Positions 51,670-62,072 of a stretch of 64,000 nt of DNA are shown here, one piece after another. The notes below the pieces were generated by a model, which was not told where the DNA came from, searched no databases, and worked only from the letters and a program-made list of their open reading frames with translations. The DNA is from Leguminivora glycinivorella. Lineage: Eukaryota; Arthropoda; Insecta; Lepidoptera; Tortricidae. Numbering within the stretch: position 1 is the stretch's first letter; the number at the start of each line of letters is the position of its first letter. A program made the translations under genes and the position numbers. The stretch is taken from contig NC_062987.1 in the NCBI RefSeq assembly GCF_023078275.1, positions 18,585,772 through 18,649,771 of the forward strand. Direction: 5' to 3'.

Positions 51670-51983
51670 TGGTTTTTAAATTGGAACGAACGTCCCTTTT
51701 CAAGGGAAGGTGAAATTCATTGTTGATTGGTGGTTGGTTGCTTGGTAGTTAGTGGTGTTTGGGTGGGTGGTTGGTCTTGGGTTGATGGCTGGTAGTTACT
51801 TAGGTTGGTTAAGTTAGTAATTACGATATCAGCAAGCGGGGTGCACTAATGTCAAATCAAAGCCATCAAAACAAATGGAATAGTTTATAAAGCTTTCCAT
51901 ATTTCAATTAGTAATGAATCTAATTACATAGATATCTATTTATTGAGGTAAAAGAAAGTTTTAATACATTCTCATCCATGTTT

Positions 51984-52530
51984 TTAGGGTTCCGTAGTCA
52001 ACTAGGAACCCTTATAGTTTCGCCATGTCTGTCTGTCCGTCCGTCCGTCCGTCCGTCCGTCCGCGGATAATCTCAGTAACCGTTAGCACTAGAAAGCTGA
52101 AATTTGGTACCAATATGTATATCAATCACGCCAACAAAGTGCAAAACTAAAAAATGGAAAAAAATGTTTTATTAGGGTACCCCCCCTACATGTAAAGTGG
52201 GGGCTGATATTTTTTTTCATTCTAACCCCAACGTGTGATATATCGTTGGATAGGTATTTAAAAATGAATAAGGGTTTTCTAAGATCGTTTTTTGATAATA
52301 TTAATATTTTCGGAAGTAATCGCTCCTAAAGGAAAAAAAAGTGCGTCCCCCCCTCTAACTTTTGAACCATATGTTTAAAAAATATGAAAAAAATCACAAA
52401 TGTAGAACTTTATAAAGACTTTCTAGGAAAATTGTTTTGAACTTGATAGGTTCAGTAGTTTTTGAGAAAATACGGAAAACTACGGAACCCTACACTGAGC
52501 GTGGCCCGATACGCTCTTGGCCGGTTTTTT
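51984..52530 (+). repeat. GGGTTCCGTAG...CTTGGCCGG family (copy 4)
   Basis: Intact plus copy. Confidence 0.88.
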
Positions 52531-52789
52531 GATATTTACATTTGCTTGGAAACTTTCCACATCGCACGTCTGCTCAGACAGTGTAAGATATGGAAGCAAT
52601 CAGTTGATGTTCAACATATACCTACACATATACCTATGTATGTATATGTACACATGTACAGACGGCAGGTATTCATCACGTCAAATATCGAGAGAGCTCA
52701 ATCCATCGCGAGCAAATACTGCGCGCAACTGAAAACAAAAATTGTATACTTTGGAGCTACATCTTTTAGTTGAGCTATAAGTTAAACGT

Positions 52790-53000
52790 GTCTGTTTGTC
52801 TGTCTGTCTGTCTGTATGTGTGTCTGTCTGAGGCATCGCAGCTGCCGATTTAGATATAGTTTTTCTTTTGTTTGAAAGCAGAGTTAGTCGCGAGTGTTCT
52901 TAGCCATGTTTCATGAAAATCGGTCCACTTATGTCGGGGTTTTGTACAAAATTTTAATTTTGTGGTTAGGTTATTATTACTCTCATTACAATATAATGAA
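52790..53000 (-). repeat. Relative of the AACCCCCGAC element
   Basis: (GTCT)n at 52790-52828, CCATGTTTCATGAAAATCGG and GTCGGGGTTTT. Inverse of 30870-31130. Confidence 0.6.
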
Positions 53001-53077
53001 AAAATTAAGTACTCCATACCGAAGTTTAATAAGTAGGTATATGACAATAAAAGTGTTACCGGACCAATCAATCGATC

Positions 53078-53207
53078 TGGGGGTTACCATAACATGTTAA
53101 AGCCGTTCAGTTTAGGTTGAGAGAGAGGGACGGAGCTATGTAACTGCTATAGCTGTGTCCTTTTCTCTCAACCTAAACTGAACGTCTTTAGTACGTCATG
53201 GTAACCC
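53078..53207. mobile_element. 130-bp hairpin MITE GGGGGTTACCAT
   Basis: GGGGGTTACCAT and GTTCAGTTTAGGTTGAGAGA with exact inverse partners at 53160-53207. The centre is ATAGCTGTG. The duplication is not defined. Confidence 0.75.
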
Positions 53208-53421
53208 CCCCTGTTCTTTGTCGAAGTGGATTTATGCCAACTACTGATTGGTGTGGTAAACCCGTAAAGTATGATAATTTTTATAATAACCACATAATCA
53301 GTATAATCACCTATTATGTATTCATGCATCACGCCAATAATTCATTCGATAGGTGTACGGATACTGCCGTCCCGAATGTCCCTATTCTGTGGGTCTAAAT
53401 ATGTTAAATTTCAGTAAGTTA

Positions 53422-53749
53422 CAGCGGGCCAAATCTCGACTGGGGGGCAATCAAAGAAATTTAGACACGTATTTTTTTCTTTTTTCTCGTAAACGAAAAA
53501 TGACGACGATACAGTGCGTTGATGTTTCGCGTGACGTCACGCCTAGATACAATTTTTACTTAGAAGTGACGTCACAAGCCCCCACTCCGGAACTTTGATG
53601 CTCTATATCTTTGTATTTTTTCATTAATTAAAAAAAGCGAAAAATATGTGTTCATTATTTTTGGACGATCTAACTGACGGACTAAACAGAATACCATTTT
53701 TTATGTAGTCGTCATCCCTATTGCCCCCTAGTTGAGATTTGCCTCGCTA
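53422..53749. mobile_element. TA-flanked CAGCGGG element (copy 2)
   Basis: CAGCGGGCCAAATCTCGACT and inverse at the right end, TA at 53420-53421 and 53750-53751. Contains two GTGACGTCAC-type palindromes (53531-53574). Same family as 17637-18658. Confidence 0.75.
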
Positions 53750-53759
53750 TACCTTATGT

Positions 53760-54255
53760 ATGATAGACCTATATTATAGGTCCATAGCATAACCTATGAA
53801 CTCACCCCTTAGTTAAATCCTGTAGCAAACAATATTCCCGTCAAATTGGTTAATTAGTTTAACCGTGCCAATCAATCCGATATTAAATCAAGGTGCCCGG
53901 CACGAGTACTATGACCTTTACACGTCAACTTTGACATTTGCGGCATGATCCGTCCCTTTATTCAATCAATCGATCAATCAACATCAGTTATTGCAAACCA
54001 TGGTACAATAATAGATGTTACAAATAAGTTTTTGGCAAAAATGTCATTTTTGACACAAGCTTAAATAAAAATAAACCGTTTTTTCTCAATATAAACCCTT
54101 TTTTGATAACATCAATTCTTCTGCCAAACTGCAAGACAGTTTATTGGCAGAGGGATTTTATCGCCGACTGTACCTTTCTTTCAACAGTCATCTACTGCTC
54201 TCCGAGACGTTTCTAAAAACCCCTTACTCGATGGGGATACGACGTTTCATGACGA
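53760..54255. other. No assignable gene
   Basis: AT-rich. A 78-codon plus-strand frame at 54144-54380 crosses into the next element and has no recognisable domain. Confidence 0.4.
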
Positions 54256-54267
54256 GAGTTCCTAATG

Positions 54268-54884
54268 GGGTTCCCTCTATTTGGCATAACTTTAATTGTC
54301 CGAAACGATTTTCGCATAACAGACTTCGCATAATTGATTTTCGCCGAATGTTAATTTGGCAGAAAACTTATTTGTCATAATCGAAAATAATACGAATAAC
54401 ACATTGTCCGAAAATAAGTTCGCATAATTCTGTTTACGCCGATTGTTTTTATGAATAAAATTAATTCGCATAATTGTATTTGGCATATTTCTTAAAATCA
54501 GAATATCCACCCATACTAAATGCTGTTAAGAGAGTCGGTTTGGTTAGGTTAGAACTGCGACCTTAACAAATAAAACATTTTGTCAAGAATTTCGGTTAGG
54601 TTAGGTTAGAACTGCAACATGAATATAGTAGTATTACCTATGATAAAAATTCTGCGTAGTAAATTTCCACTAAACCATGTTATGCAGAAATAATTTATAC
54701 ATAAAAACCATTCGGCTAATAACCTTTATGCATGAAATATATTCGGACAAACAAAAATATGCCTAGACAAATTATACGTAACTATACTATGCCATAACAG
54801 ATTATGCGATAAGTGAATTATGCCGATATAGATTATGCCAAAAAGAATTCTCGATTGTAAAATTATGCTAAAACAAGAGGAACC
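54268..54884. mobile_element. 617-bp element, 9-bp TSD TTCCTAATG, GCATAA motif array
   Basis: Left end GGGTTCCCTCT and right end AGAGGAACC are inverted. TTCCTAATG occurs at 54259-54267 and 54885-54893. The interior repeats short motifs such as TTCGCATAATT, ATTATGCC and GGCATAA about 15 times in both orientations, plus two GTTAGGTTAGAACTGC copies (54544-54562 and 54597-54614). A 9-bp duplication fits Mutator-like elements. No transposase is seen. Confidence 0.75.
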
Positions 54885-55052
54885 TTCCTAATGACCTTTC
54901 TGCTCCATCATCAGATCAGCTCCATGACACCATAATATTGCATTCTCACGTGATCTACATGTGTGCAACATTTCAGCTGAATCGGAAACTGGCAGTGGGT
55001 CAAATTTAGCTTCTACGTTTTGACGCACACTAACATACTAACAAGGCACAAG

Positions 55053-55289
55053 TTATAAATTGAAATAGATATCATACACGAAAGAAAAAACGGCAAGGCC
55101 CACTGGTGGCCGAGCCGGGCGTGCCCGCCCGCGCGCAAGCGGTGGCGTGGCGGCGGGCCGGGCGGGCGTGTGGTCTAGTGGTAAAGACGTTAGCCGCGTA
55201 AGCTGAAGACCCGGGTTCGATTCCCGGCTCGGCCACCAGTGGGCCTTGCCGTTTTTTCTTTCGTGTATGATATCTATTTCAATTTATAA
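55053..55289 (+). repeat. tRNA-like sequence with 3' module in a perfect 67-bp palindrome
   Basis: The plus-strand core at about 55163-55238 has GTGGTCTAGTGG (A box), anticodon stem TTAGC/GCTGA with loop CGCGTAA (anticodon CGT, Thr, if canonical; base 33 is G), and T-arm CCGGG-TTCGATT-CCCGG. It ends GGCCACCA. The acceptor 5' strand does not pair well. The 3' module (GTTTTTTCTTTCGTGTATGA) recalls 6721-6834. The segment 55053-55119 is an exact inverse of 55223-55289, so the 3' half is duplicated head-to-head across a GC-rich spacer. Confidence 0.7.
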
Positions 55290-55388
55290 TTTATATATAG
55301 TAGTGTGACTACTTGGAAAAATAACAAATCAAAAAATATTCAATAAAATAATTTGATTTGTTCCCTAGTTGTAAGGCACAAGTTGTAA

Positions 55389-55538
55389 CGCCGTGTCTTG
55401 CGAGGGCAACGGTCGCGCGACCGTCGCCATCGCGTCTCATCGCATCGTCTACTTCCATATCGATAAGGTTTGATTTCGTATGCGTCGCATCGCCGTCGCG
55501 CGACCATCGCGCGACCGTCGCCCACGCAAGCCACGACG
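55389..55538. mobile_element. 150-bp GC-rich MITE, TAA TSD (copy 2)
   Basis: CGCCGTGTCTTGCG and inverse. TAA at 55386-55388 and 55539-55541. Same family as 24799-24938. Confidence 0.87.
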
Positions 55539-55619
55539 TAATATGAGGAAACCGAATAATTTTAATTTAACAGCGTATTTCTGAATTTCATGATGGCGCC
55601 AGGTTTATGAATAACGTAC

Positions 55620-55880
55620 TTATTTTTCCCCTCACTAGCTCGGAAACACGTGTTTTGTCCTTTAATACCAGCGGGTAAAAACGCATTTTATCCACTAGTG
55701 GGTAAAGTAATTTGACCTTGAATAAAGTTAAATAAACTGCTTTAAAATTGATAAAATTAGGTGAATCTAGTAATAAAGATGATTTACCACCTGTGGAACT
55801 ACTTGGAAGCAGTGATAAACGCATTTTTTGCGTTGTAGTTTCCTCGCTATAATGAGGGGAAAAGTTTTGTGTTACACTCG
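55620..55880 (+). repeat. 430-bp family R (copy 7, 3' truncated)
   Basis: Ends at GTGTTACACTCGG, about 60% of full length. Confidence 0.8.
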
Positions 55881-56032
55881 GACAATTCGTGTAAAATTAT
55901 TTCTTTCTTTAGCCTCAGATCAGATGTGCGTAGTATTATTCCATTATTCGGTTTTCTCATTTTACATCGTGTATATATCACACGGCACTCCAGTCGTACC
56001 TAGATAATTATCTCTAAGACTATTATTAACTA

Positions 56033-56176
56033 CAACGTAAAATCGGGCACATTGAGCACGCTCGACGCGGATGGTATCCCGTCGCAGCTCAATGAAAATG
56101 CTCCTCGTTACGGAGCGAAACATGTCGAGCGACTTTCGACAATTTTACGTGAGTTACCCGATTTTACATGTTTAAT
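56033..56176. repeat. Inverted repeat TAAAATCGGG with GAAACATGTCG
   Basis: ACGTAAAATCGGGCACATTG and the inverse CCCGATTTTACATGT bracket CTCCTCGTTACGGAGCGAAA. The stretch 56180-57180 carries short frames up to 70 codons with no recognised product. Confidence 0.5.
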
Positions 56177-57238
56177 AATTATGTCAGTGTCTCACGGTAG
56201 TTTTATTATTAAAACTACAACGTAACTCGATTATAACGAATTATTATACTACAGGTAATGTCTTTATAACGACGCATTTTTATACACATTGTAAGTGATC
56301 ATTCATTATTCATTCAATCATGCTGCTCATTTACTCCCGGTAATCTTTTCAGAGAGTATTAATTTAATATACTTGCTCCTGTGTCAAAGAGCTATGAAAA
56401 AAGAAAATTCACTTTTGAAATTGACTTCGCATTTTCCAGGAATTTCAGGATGTGCAAATCTAAAAGGTTTTTTTTTTAAATGCTAACATACTTATGTATG
56501 TATTGACTTAGCTTTGGTGATCCATTTGGAGACAAGTAATTATTTTCGAAATTTTAATCAAATTTTGAAGCTTAATTAGTATTAAGTATGTGCTCGTGTA
56601 GCGTTCTTTGCGTATGTGGTTTATACATCATCCTACAAACTTCGTATCAAAGACTTTTAGATTTTTTTACGGCGATAGCAAAAATATGCGTACGACTGCT
56701 GAACAGATTCCACAGAAAACATTTACAGGATCACAGTGTTACACCAGTCTCTGAAAACAGGTTCTCCGGAGAAAAGGCTATGGGACCACCCCCGAATTAG
56801 CACACAAAACAAAGCTCTCCCGTACAAAATGTCACGATTACACAACCAAAATGCATGCAACAGCCAAAATTTATCGCGCTGTCAACAGTGACTAGACTGA
56901 TGTTGTATAATTGAGCGTTTATCTCCACAAACGAACTTTCTTCTTCCTAACTACTCTGTGCAACTATCGAACAGCATCAATAAGGTTCCGCTCTGAATGC
57001 CACAGCGTCTCGGAAACGGAAATGAAATCTCCAATTCCACCAAATATTTGGCTACAAAATATTTACTCGGAAAATGTTCTACAATGTTGGTAGCGCAAGT
57101 TTGTAATAATTTAGTACATTCTTAGCGAGTTTTAAGTAGTTTCGGCGGAGCATAAACAGTTTTATAGTTGGGAAATTTTGTTACATTATCTAGGCACTTG
57201 TTCTACCAAAAGTCCCTCGAGTAAATTATGAGGTATCT

Positions 57239-57581
57239 GGGCCATTTTTTTTTTTTTTTCAAAATTGTCCACCAGACTTTTTTTGCAACATGGGTATTTT
57301 TTACTCGATCCTTACTCTGAATCGCGAGGTCTTTCGATCCTGATAGGAGACAAAAATAGTCCCACGATTTTAATTTACATTTACAAAATTTACATACATT
57401 TTTCAAAACTTCCATTCCGTTACCGCCATACAAAATGTAAGAAAAAATGGTAACGGAATTGGAAAAAAACCTTGGGACACTTTTTTTCTCCTATTAGGAT
57501 TGAAAGAGCTCGCGATTCTGAGTGGAAATTTCCAAATCCAAAAAAAAAGTGGGGTGGACAACTTTGAAAAAAAAATGGCCC
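57239..57581. mobile_element. 343-bp hairpin element, 4-bp TSD ATCT
   Basis: GGGCCATTTTT and inverse, the centre folding on TTCCGTTACCGCCATACAAA. ATCT at 57235-57238 and 57582-57585. Family of 35834-36131. Confidence 0.82.
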
Positions 57582-57619
57582 ATCTGTGATAGAAACGTAC
57601 ATACACGTAAGAAAGGCGT

Positions 57620-57795
57620 TCCCGTGTAAATAAAAGAGACGCGATAAAGCGCCAGCGAGTTATAGTTCGTCGCCGAGCGATGAATTAAATAGCTCGCTCT
57701 CTCTTTTATACACGCGGGTGCGACTATCTTTTGTTCCTTTCTATCGCAGATAGCTCATCGCTTACTCGTTTCTGGTGGGACCAGTGCGTTAAGAA
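57620..57795 (+). repeat. Dispersed repeat with GTGGGACCAGTGC
   Basis: Matches 32810-32990 (CTCTCTTTTATACACGCGGG, TATCTTTTGTTCC, GGTGGGACCAGTGC). Confidence 0.55.
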
Positions 57796-57837
57796 TCACA
57801 TGGGTACCGGCTTGTGAGCACTCCGTACGCTCCAATC

Positions 57838-58062
57838 TTAAAGCTTGGCCACACATGCGCGTTTTGATAGCGTAGGCGGAGCGTTAGCGCAGCGTTAGCG
57901 GAGCGGGACGATAACGGTGCGTCGGACGAACGCTGGCGTTGCGCCCAGCAGACGCCGGCGGGAACTAACGAGCGCGGATTGCGAGCGGAACGCCAGCGTT
58001 CCGCCGGCGCACCGCTATCATTGCGCTCCGCTATCAAAACGCTTTATGTGTGGTGGAGGCTT
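57838..58062. mobile_element. GC-rich hairpin MITE
   Basis: GCGTTTTGATAGCG at the left pairs with CGCTATCAAAACGC at the right inside an imperfect end AAGC..GGCCACACAT. The interior repeats GGAGCGTTAGCG and CGCCAGCG. The surrounding sequence is AT-rich. Confidence 0.7.
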
Positions 58063-58384
58063 TATACTTAAATAAATCAAATAGGTAGATAGGAATATAT
58101 AGGAGCCTAAGTACCAAAAATATGTACCTATACAGAACTTTATTACATCAAGGTGTGTGTATACATATTATTGGCACTATATCCGCTGTATTCACAGCTT
58201 GGTTGCTGACTGTACAAGCTCTAAGTTTTGTATGTGACACATCCCTGTGTGATTTATTTGTATAGGGTATTCAGGCGACTTGTATGCTGGTTTGCGACTT
58301 GAATTGAAATATTTAAGTACAATTGAAATTTGCATGTCACTGTGTGACAAGATAGATTGGCTCACTTTATTATAAACTGTAACA

Positions 58385-58745
58385 CCTATGTCACACCTCG
58401 GACACTGGCGATCCAATATATGAAAGAAACGCGTTCCTAGCACACAGTCTAACGCCGTGTCTTGCGTGGGCGACGGTCGACCGTCGCCGTCGCGTCTCAT
58501 ACTTCCGTATCGATAAGGTTTGATTTCGTATGCGTCGCATCGCCGTCGCGCGACCATCGCGCGACCGTCGCCCACGCAAGCCACGGCGTAAGCTCGTGTG
58601 GTAAACGCGTACTGTGCTTGTATGAGTGAAATATGACAGGTCGACTGTTCGCGTTTTTGACAGGCGGTAACTGTGAGGTAACCGAGAGGGGGTGGGTGGC
58701 ACTTTCAGCGCGGCGCGAGAGTGGCCATACTGTATGATAGTACTC
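58385..58745 (-). repeat. Repeat K interrupted by a MITE
   Basis: Outside 58453-58588 it matches 38030-38262 inverted, including AACTGTGAGGTAACCGAGAG and TATGATAGTACTCTTTATTA. Confidence 0.8.
58453..58588. mobile_element. 136-bp GC-rich MITE, TAA TSD (copy 3)
   Basis: CGCCGTGTCTTGCGTGGGCG and inverse. TAA at 58450-58452 and 58589-58591. The K copies at 51235 and 38195 have a single TAA and no insert. Confidence 0.92.
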
Positions 58746-59344
58746 TTTATTATTCAGACGTTGGTGCAGTAACTATAGCAGCAACATCATCGGCGTACAT
58801 TAAATGTTGGCAGCCTGTATCGCAACCGGTAGGTCGTTGAGGAGAAGTGAAAAGTATGTTATATACTGACAATCTTTGCGCTACGCCCATAGTTGCCTCT
58901 GCCTATGTACACCCTATATTTCGCAAATAAATAACTTATGACTTATTATGGAATTTTTAGATCTAAATAAATATGTCGAAATTATTTGTTAACGATAAAT
59001 ATTGTTTTTAATTTAATTATCCATTATCACGGTAAATATTTGATTTTATCGTAAAATTTATTTGTTTTAAAGTAATACATTTCTACAGGGTGTTTCAATG
59101 AACGTAATATAGTGTTACGTGTTGTTTTTATTATGTATACCTATACAACCTGTTTTTATTGAATTCCGTTAACTTTAAGGGAAGATTCTTTAGATCAAAT
59201 ACAATTAATTTCTCTAAGAAACTAGCGTCTTAACTCTTACGGTTATTGAGTTATTAAAAGAATAAAATAAAGGTGATATACAGGGTGGTTCCTGATAATG
59301 AACTGAGAGAAAATAGTTCGAACCAAGTTTTGTAATATAAACTA

Positions 59345-59910
59345 ACCTTTTTATTTATCTAGACTGACATTTTATGAATAAGATGCATTCCAAGCGCGGA
59401 TCCAGCTTCGTGCCCAGGGGGGGGTCACGTAGTAAAGGCCCAGGCCCCAGAGGGGGGGTCACGTGGTCTATTTGTATGGCCAACCTAGGCTCCAGGGGGG
59501 GGTCATGACCCCCATGACCCCCCCCCTGGATCCGCGCATGATGCATTCTGACATGTTACCTGTCACAATAATCAACACCTTCATAACTGATAAACACCAA
59601 CGCGTACCCTATCTATTAAATTCCTTACCGGCGAACATTGTTCTTGAACGGAAAAAAACAGTGTTCAAGAATAAACTCAAAAAACATCTCTTGGATATCC
59701 TATAGGAATGGCGATGGCCATTACTTCCTACCGGATTGTCCAATAGATAATTTTGATTAATATAGCGATATTTTTGTTTTGTTGTATTAGCGAGCTCTGA
59801 CTCCACAGTCAAACTATATAAATAGTTTTGTGGAGCAATATATTTAAAATAATGTTTTTGTATCCACATGTATATTAATTGAATAAATAAATAAAAATAT
59901 AACTGATGTC
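59345..59910 (+). pseudogene. Non-LTR retrotransposon C-terminus and 3' UTR
   Basis: Plus-strand codons ending at 59705 give RVPYLLNSLPANIVL, then ERKKTVFKNKLKKHLLDIL and a stop. The NSLP...FK..LK.HLL pattern ends many insect LINE ORF2s. The 3' UTR runs to AATAAATAAATAAAAAT near 59880-59897. It is interrupted at 59391-59540. Confidence 0.65.
59391..59540. mobile_element. 150-bp hAT-type MITE, TIR CAWGCGCGGATCCAG, TSD ATGCATTC
   Basis: CAAGCGCGGATCCAG and inverse CTGGATCCGCGCATG. ATGCATTC at 59383-59390 and 59541-59548. The interior has several G7-G8/C-runs and GGGGTCACGT repeats. Confidence 0.85.
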
Positions 59911-60419
59911 TTGCCATGACGTCACAATGACTGACCACACTTCAAGATTTGTATTTTTTTTTTGTTAAATAATTAGCAAAATTTAATTACGTAGAATTTT
60001 AGTATCTGGATAGGTGTATTATATAAGTGCTGGATAGGTTCTTCGTAGTTAACAGAGCCGGAATCACTTATTACATTTTTTGTATTACGTTCATTGAAAC
60101 ACCCTGTATGAAGTGACCTGAAAATCCGGTATTGGAATTCCGAATAAAGTTTTAATACAAATGTAGCCCCGAGTTTATCTGATACGAGCTTTAAAGCGAA
60201 TGAAAATAAAATAAACTAATTTATCAACAAATAAATCTCTTTGAATTTGGAACTGAAATTGATGAATACAATCTGTGAATAATTTACTACAAAAGCCTGT
60301 AAAAGCGATAAAAATAAACTAGAATATAGTTTATTCCGTTGATTAAAATTGAATATGGGGGGAGGAGGTTATCCAGGACCGGAATCAATGTAGGAATATT
60401 AAATTTGCAGAGCCTACAC

Positions 60420-60650
60420 CACAGTATAATAAAGAGTACTATTGTACGTACAGTATGGCCAGTTGCCACTCCCGCTCCTCGCTGAAAGTGCCGCCCACCC
60501 GCTCACGGTTACCTCACAGTTACCGCCTGTCAAAAACGCGAACAGTCGACCTGCCATATCTCACTCATAACAAGCATGGTACGCGTTCACCTACACGAGC
60601 TTAGAATGTGTGCTAGAACGCGCTCTTTTATATACCTTAGCACTCTTAGC
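60420..60650 (+). repeat. Repeat K (copy 3)
   Basis: ATAATAAAGAGTACTATTGT to GAATGTGTGCTAG. Same layout as 38030-38262. Confidence 0.75.
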
Positions 60651-60849
60651 AGAGATGTTAACATGATTAGAAGGAGAAGCATGATACTTTATATAAATAT
60701 ATATTTATTTACTATATATATTGTTATATATTCTTTATATTTGATGTACCTTTTATTCCAATTTTACTTTATTATTTTTGTTTTCGTCTCTCTTATATGT
60801 TATGGGCTTTCCTATAAACTCTTGTACTAAGTGCTATATTTGTCTACCA

Positions 60850-60990
60850 TTCTTCATCACATTTCACCTACTCAAAGGTTAGCTGGAAGAAATCCCTTAA
60901 AGGGATAAGTTCGCCTTTGTACTGTCTATCCTGTGTCATATTAGTGTTTTGTGTTTTGTACAATAAAGAGTTTATACATACATACATACT
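60850..60990 (+). mobile_element. LINE 3' UTR with AATAAA and (CATA)n tail
   Basis: TTAGCTGGAAGAAATCCC, AAGGGATAAGTTCGCC, ACAATAAAGAGTTTATA and then (CATA)n. The upstream frame (60576-60830) has no RT motif I recognise. Confidence 0.6.
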
Positions 60991-61140
60991 TTAAACTGAA
61001 ATAAATGTCATATATACAGTAAAAATGACCGAGGCCTCTACAAAGTGACCAAAGCTGAATTCGAACCAGCGTCCTCCGTTTAAGTGACGGATGCCAGAAC
61101 CGCTCGGCCATTCGGTCACGGTGGCAATGGTCGAAATTTT
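60991..61140 (-). repeat. tRNA-like sequence with 3' module (third member)
   Basis: On the minus strand: upstream AAAATTTCGACCATTGCCAC (cf. AAATTTCGAC before 6677), then GTGACCGAATGGCCGAGCGG (A box), anticodon stem TCCGT/ACGGA with loop CACTTAA, T-arm CTGG-TTCGAAT-TCAG, and closing GGTCAC that pairs with GTGACC. Downstream is GTCATTTTTACTGTATATAT then GACATTTATTTCA, the same module as at 6564-6834 and 55053-55289. Position 33 is A, so it is probably not a decoding tRNA. It is a single copy, not inverted. Confidence 0.65.
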
Positions 61141-61165
61141 CAAGCCTAAAAAGTCAATTCTAGTC

Positions 61166-61492
61166 CAGTGGGAGGGTCATTTTTTTCAAAGTTGACCCCC
61201 CCCCCCCTTTTTTTTTGGACTCGGAATTTTTATGTGGTTTCCACTCAGAATCGCGAGCTCTATCAATCCTGATAGAAGAAAAAAGTGTTCGAAGGTTTTT
61301 TTCCATTCCGTTACCATTTTTCATACATTCTGTATGGCGGTAACGGAATGGAAGATTTGAAAAATGTATGGAAATCTTGGGACATTTTTCTTCTATCAGG
61401 ACCGAAAGAGCTCGCGATTCTGAGTATGAATCGGGTAAAAAATACCCATGATACAAAAAAGTGGGGTGGACAACTTAAAAAAAAATGGCCGT
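61166..61492. mobile_element. Hairpin element GGRCCATTTTT (third copy)
   Basis: Inverted arms from GGGTCATTTTTTTCAAAGTT to AAATGGCC, centre CCATTCCGTTACCATTTTTC. The 4-bp duplication seen in the other two copies is no longer recognisable. Confidence 0.7.
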
Positions 61493-61552
61493 TGGCAGAC
61501 AAAACAAAAGAGTTTCATTGCGCACTGTTGAGGTTACAATGATTACATACAA

Positions 61553-61747
61553 TGAGAGGAGGCACACTGACATTTTATCCCACCAGGCGGCGCCTGTGCA
61601 AGTGCATGGGCATGTCACTGTCATTCATATGTGAGAGAGAGAAAAAACTTATCATCTTCTCGCTCTCACGTATGAAATTCTTCACCTGTGCAATGGACTA
61701 ATAGGGTGGCGCCATCTGTCATAACCTTTGAGTGTGCCTCCTCATTC
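61553..61747. mobile_element. Inverted-repeat element GAGGAGGCACACT (copy 2)
   Basis: Inverse of 32498-32695 with the same ends. Confidence 0.65.
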
Positions 61748-62072
61748 AGTGCACCATCATATACTGCAATGTTACGAAACTAACTTACACTGAAACGCAA
61801 CTTTGTAACAAAACTCCAATTTGTCTTAATTCCAACTACTAAGTAAGACTGTGTTAAACCGCTAATACAAGTGAAGTCCTAACAAGTTGTAAAATATTAA
61901 TTGGGCTGAAAACGCAATACTTTGTTATAAGTGGCGACTGTTGTTATAGTACTGTCCCTGTCTATCGCACTGAGTCTCCATTAGCATGAACGAGATAGCA
62001 ATATGACCGTCAGTATTGCGGTACAGGTTTTATGAAAGGATCCAGAAGTTATGGACGCCCGTAAACCGAGTA

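Larger units (their letters stand above)
59086..60106. mobile_element. 1.0-kb TA-flanked element CAGGGTGTTTCAATGAACG
   Basis: Perfect terminal inverted repeats of about 24 bp starting CAGGGTGTTTCAATGAACGT. TA at 59084-59085 and 60107-60108. It holds a second inward end-like sequence (CAGGGTGGTTCCTG, 59281-59294), a retrotransposon remnant and a hAT-type MITE. No transposase is found. Confidence 0.8.

Noticed and set aside
52462..52773. 103-codon plus-strand frame
   Set aside because: It begins inside the GGGTTCCGTAG repeat and has no domain. It is probably chance.
57838..58062. CpG-island promoter
   Set aside because: The GC richness comes from a palindromic MITE with repeated GGAGCG motifs, and no gene starts nearby.
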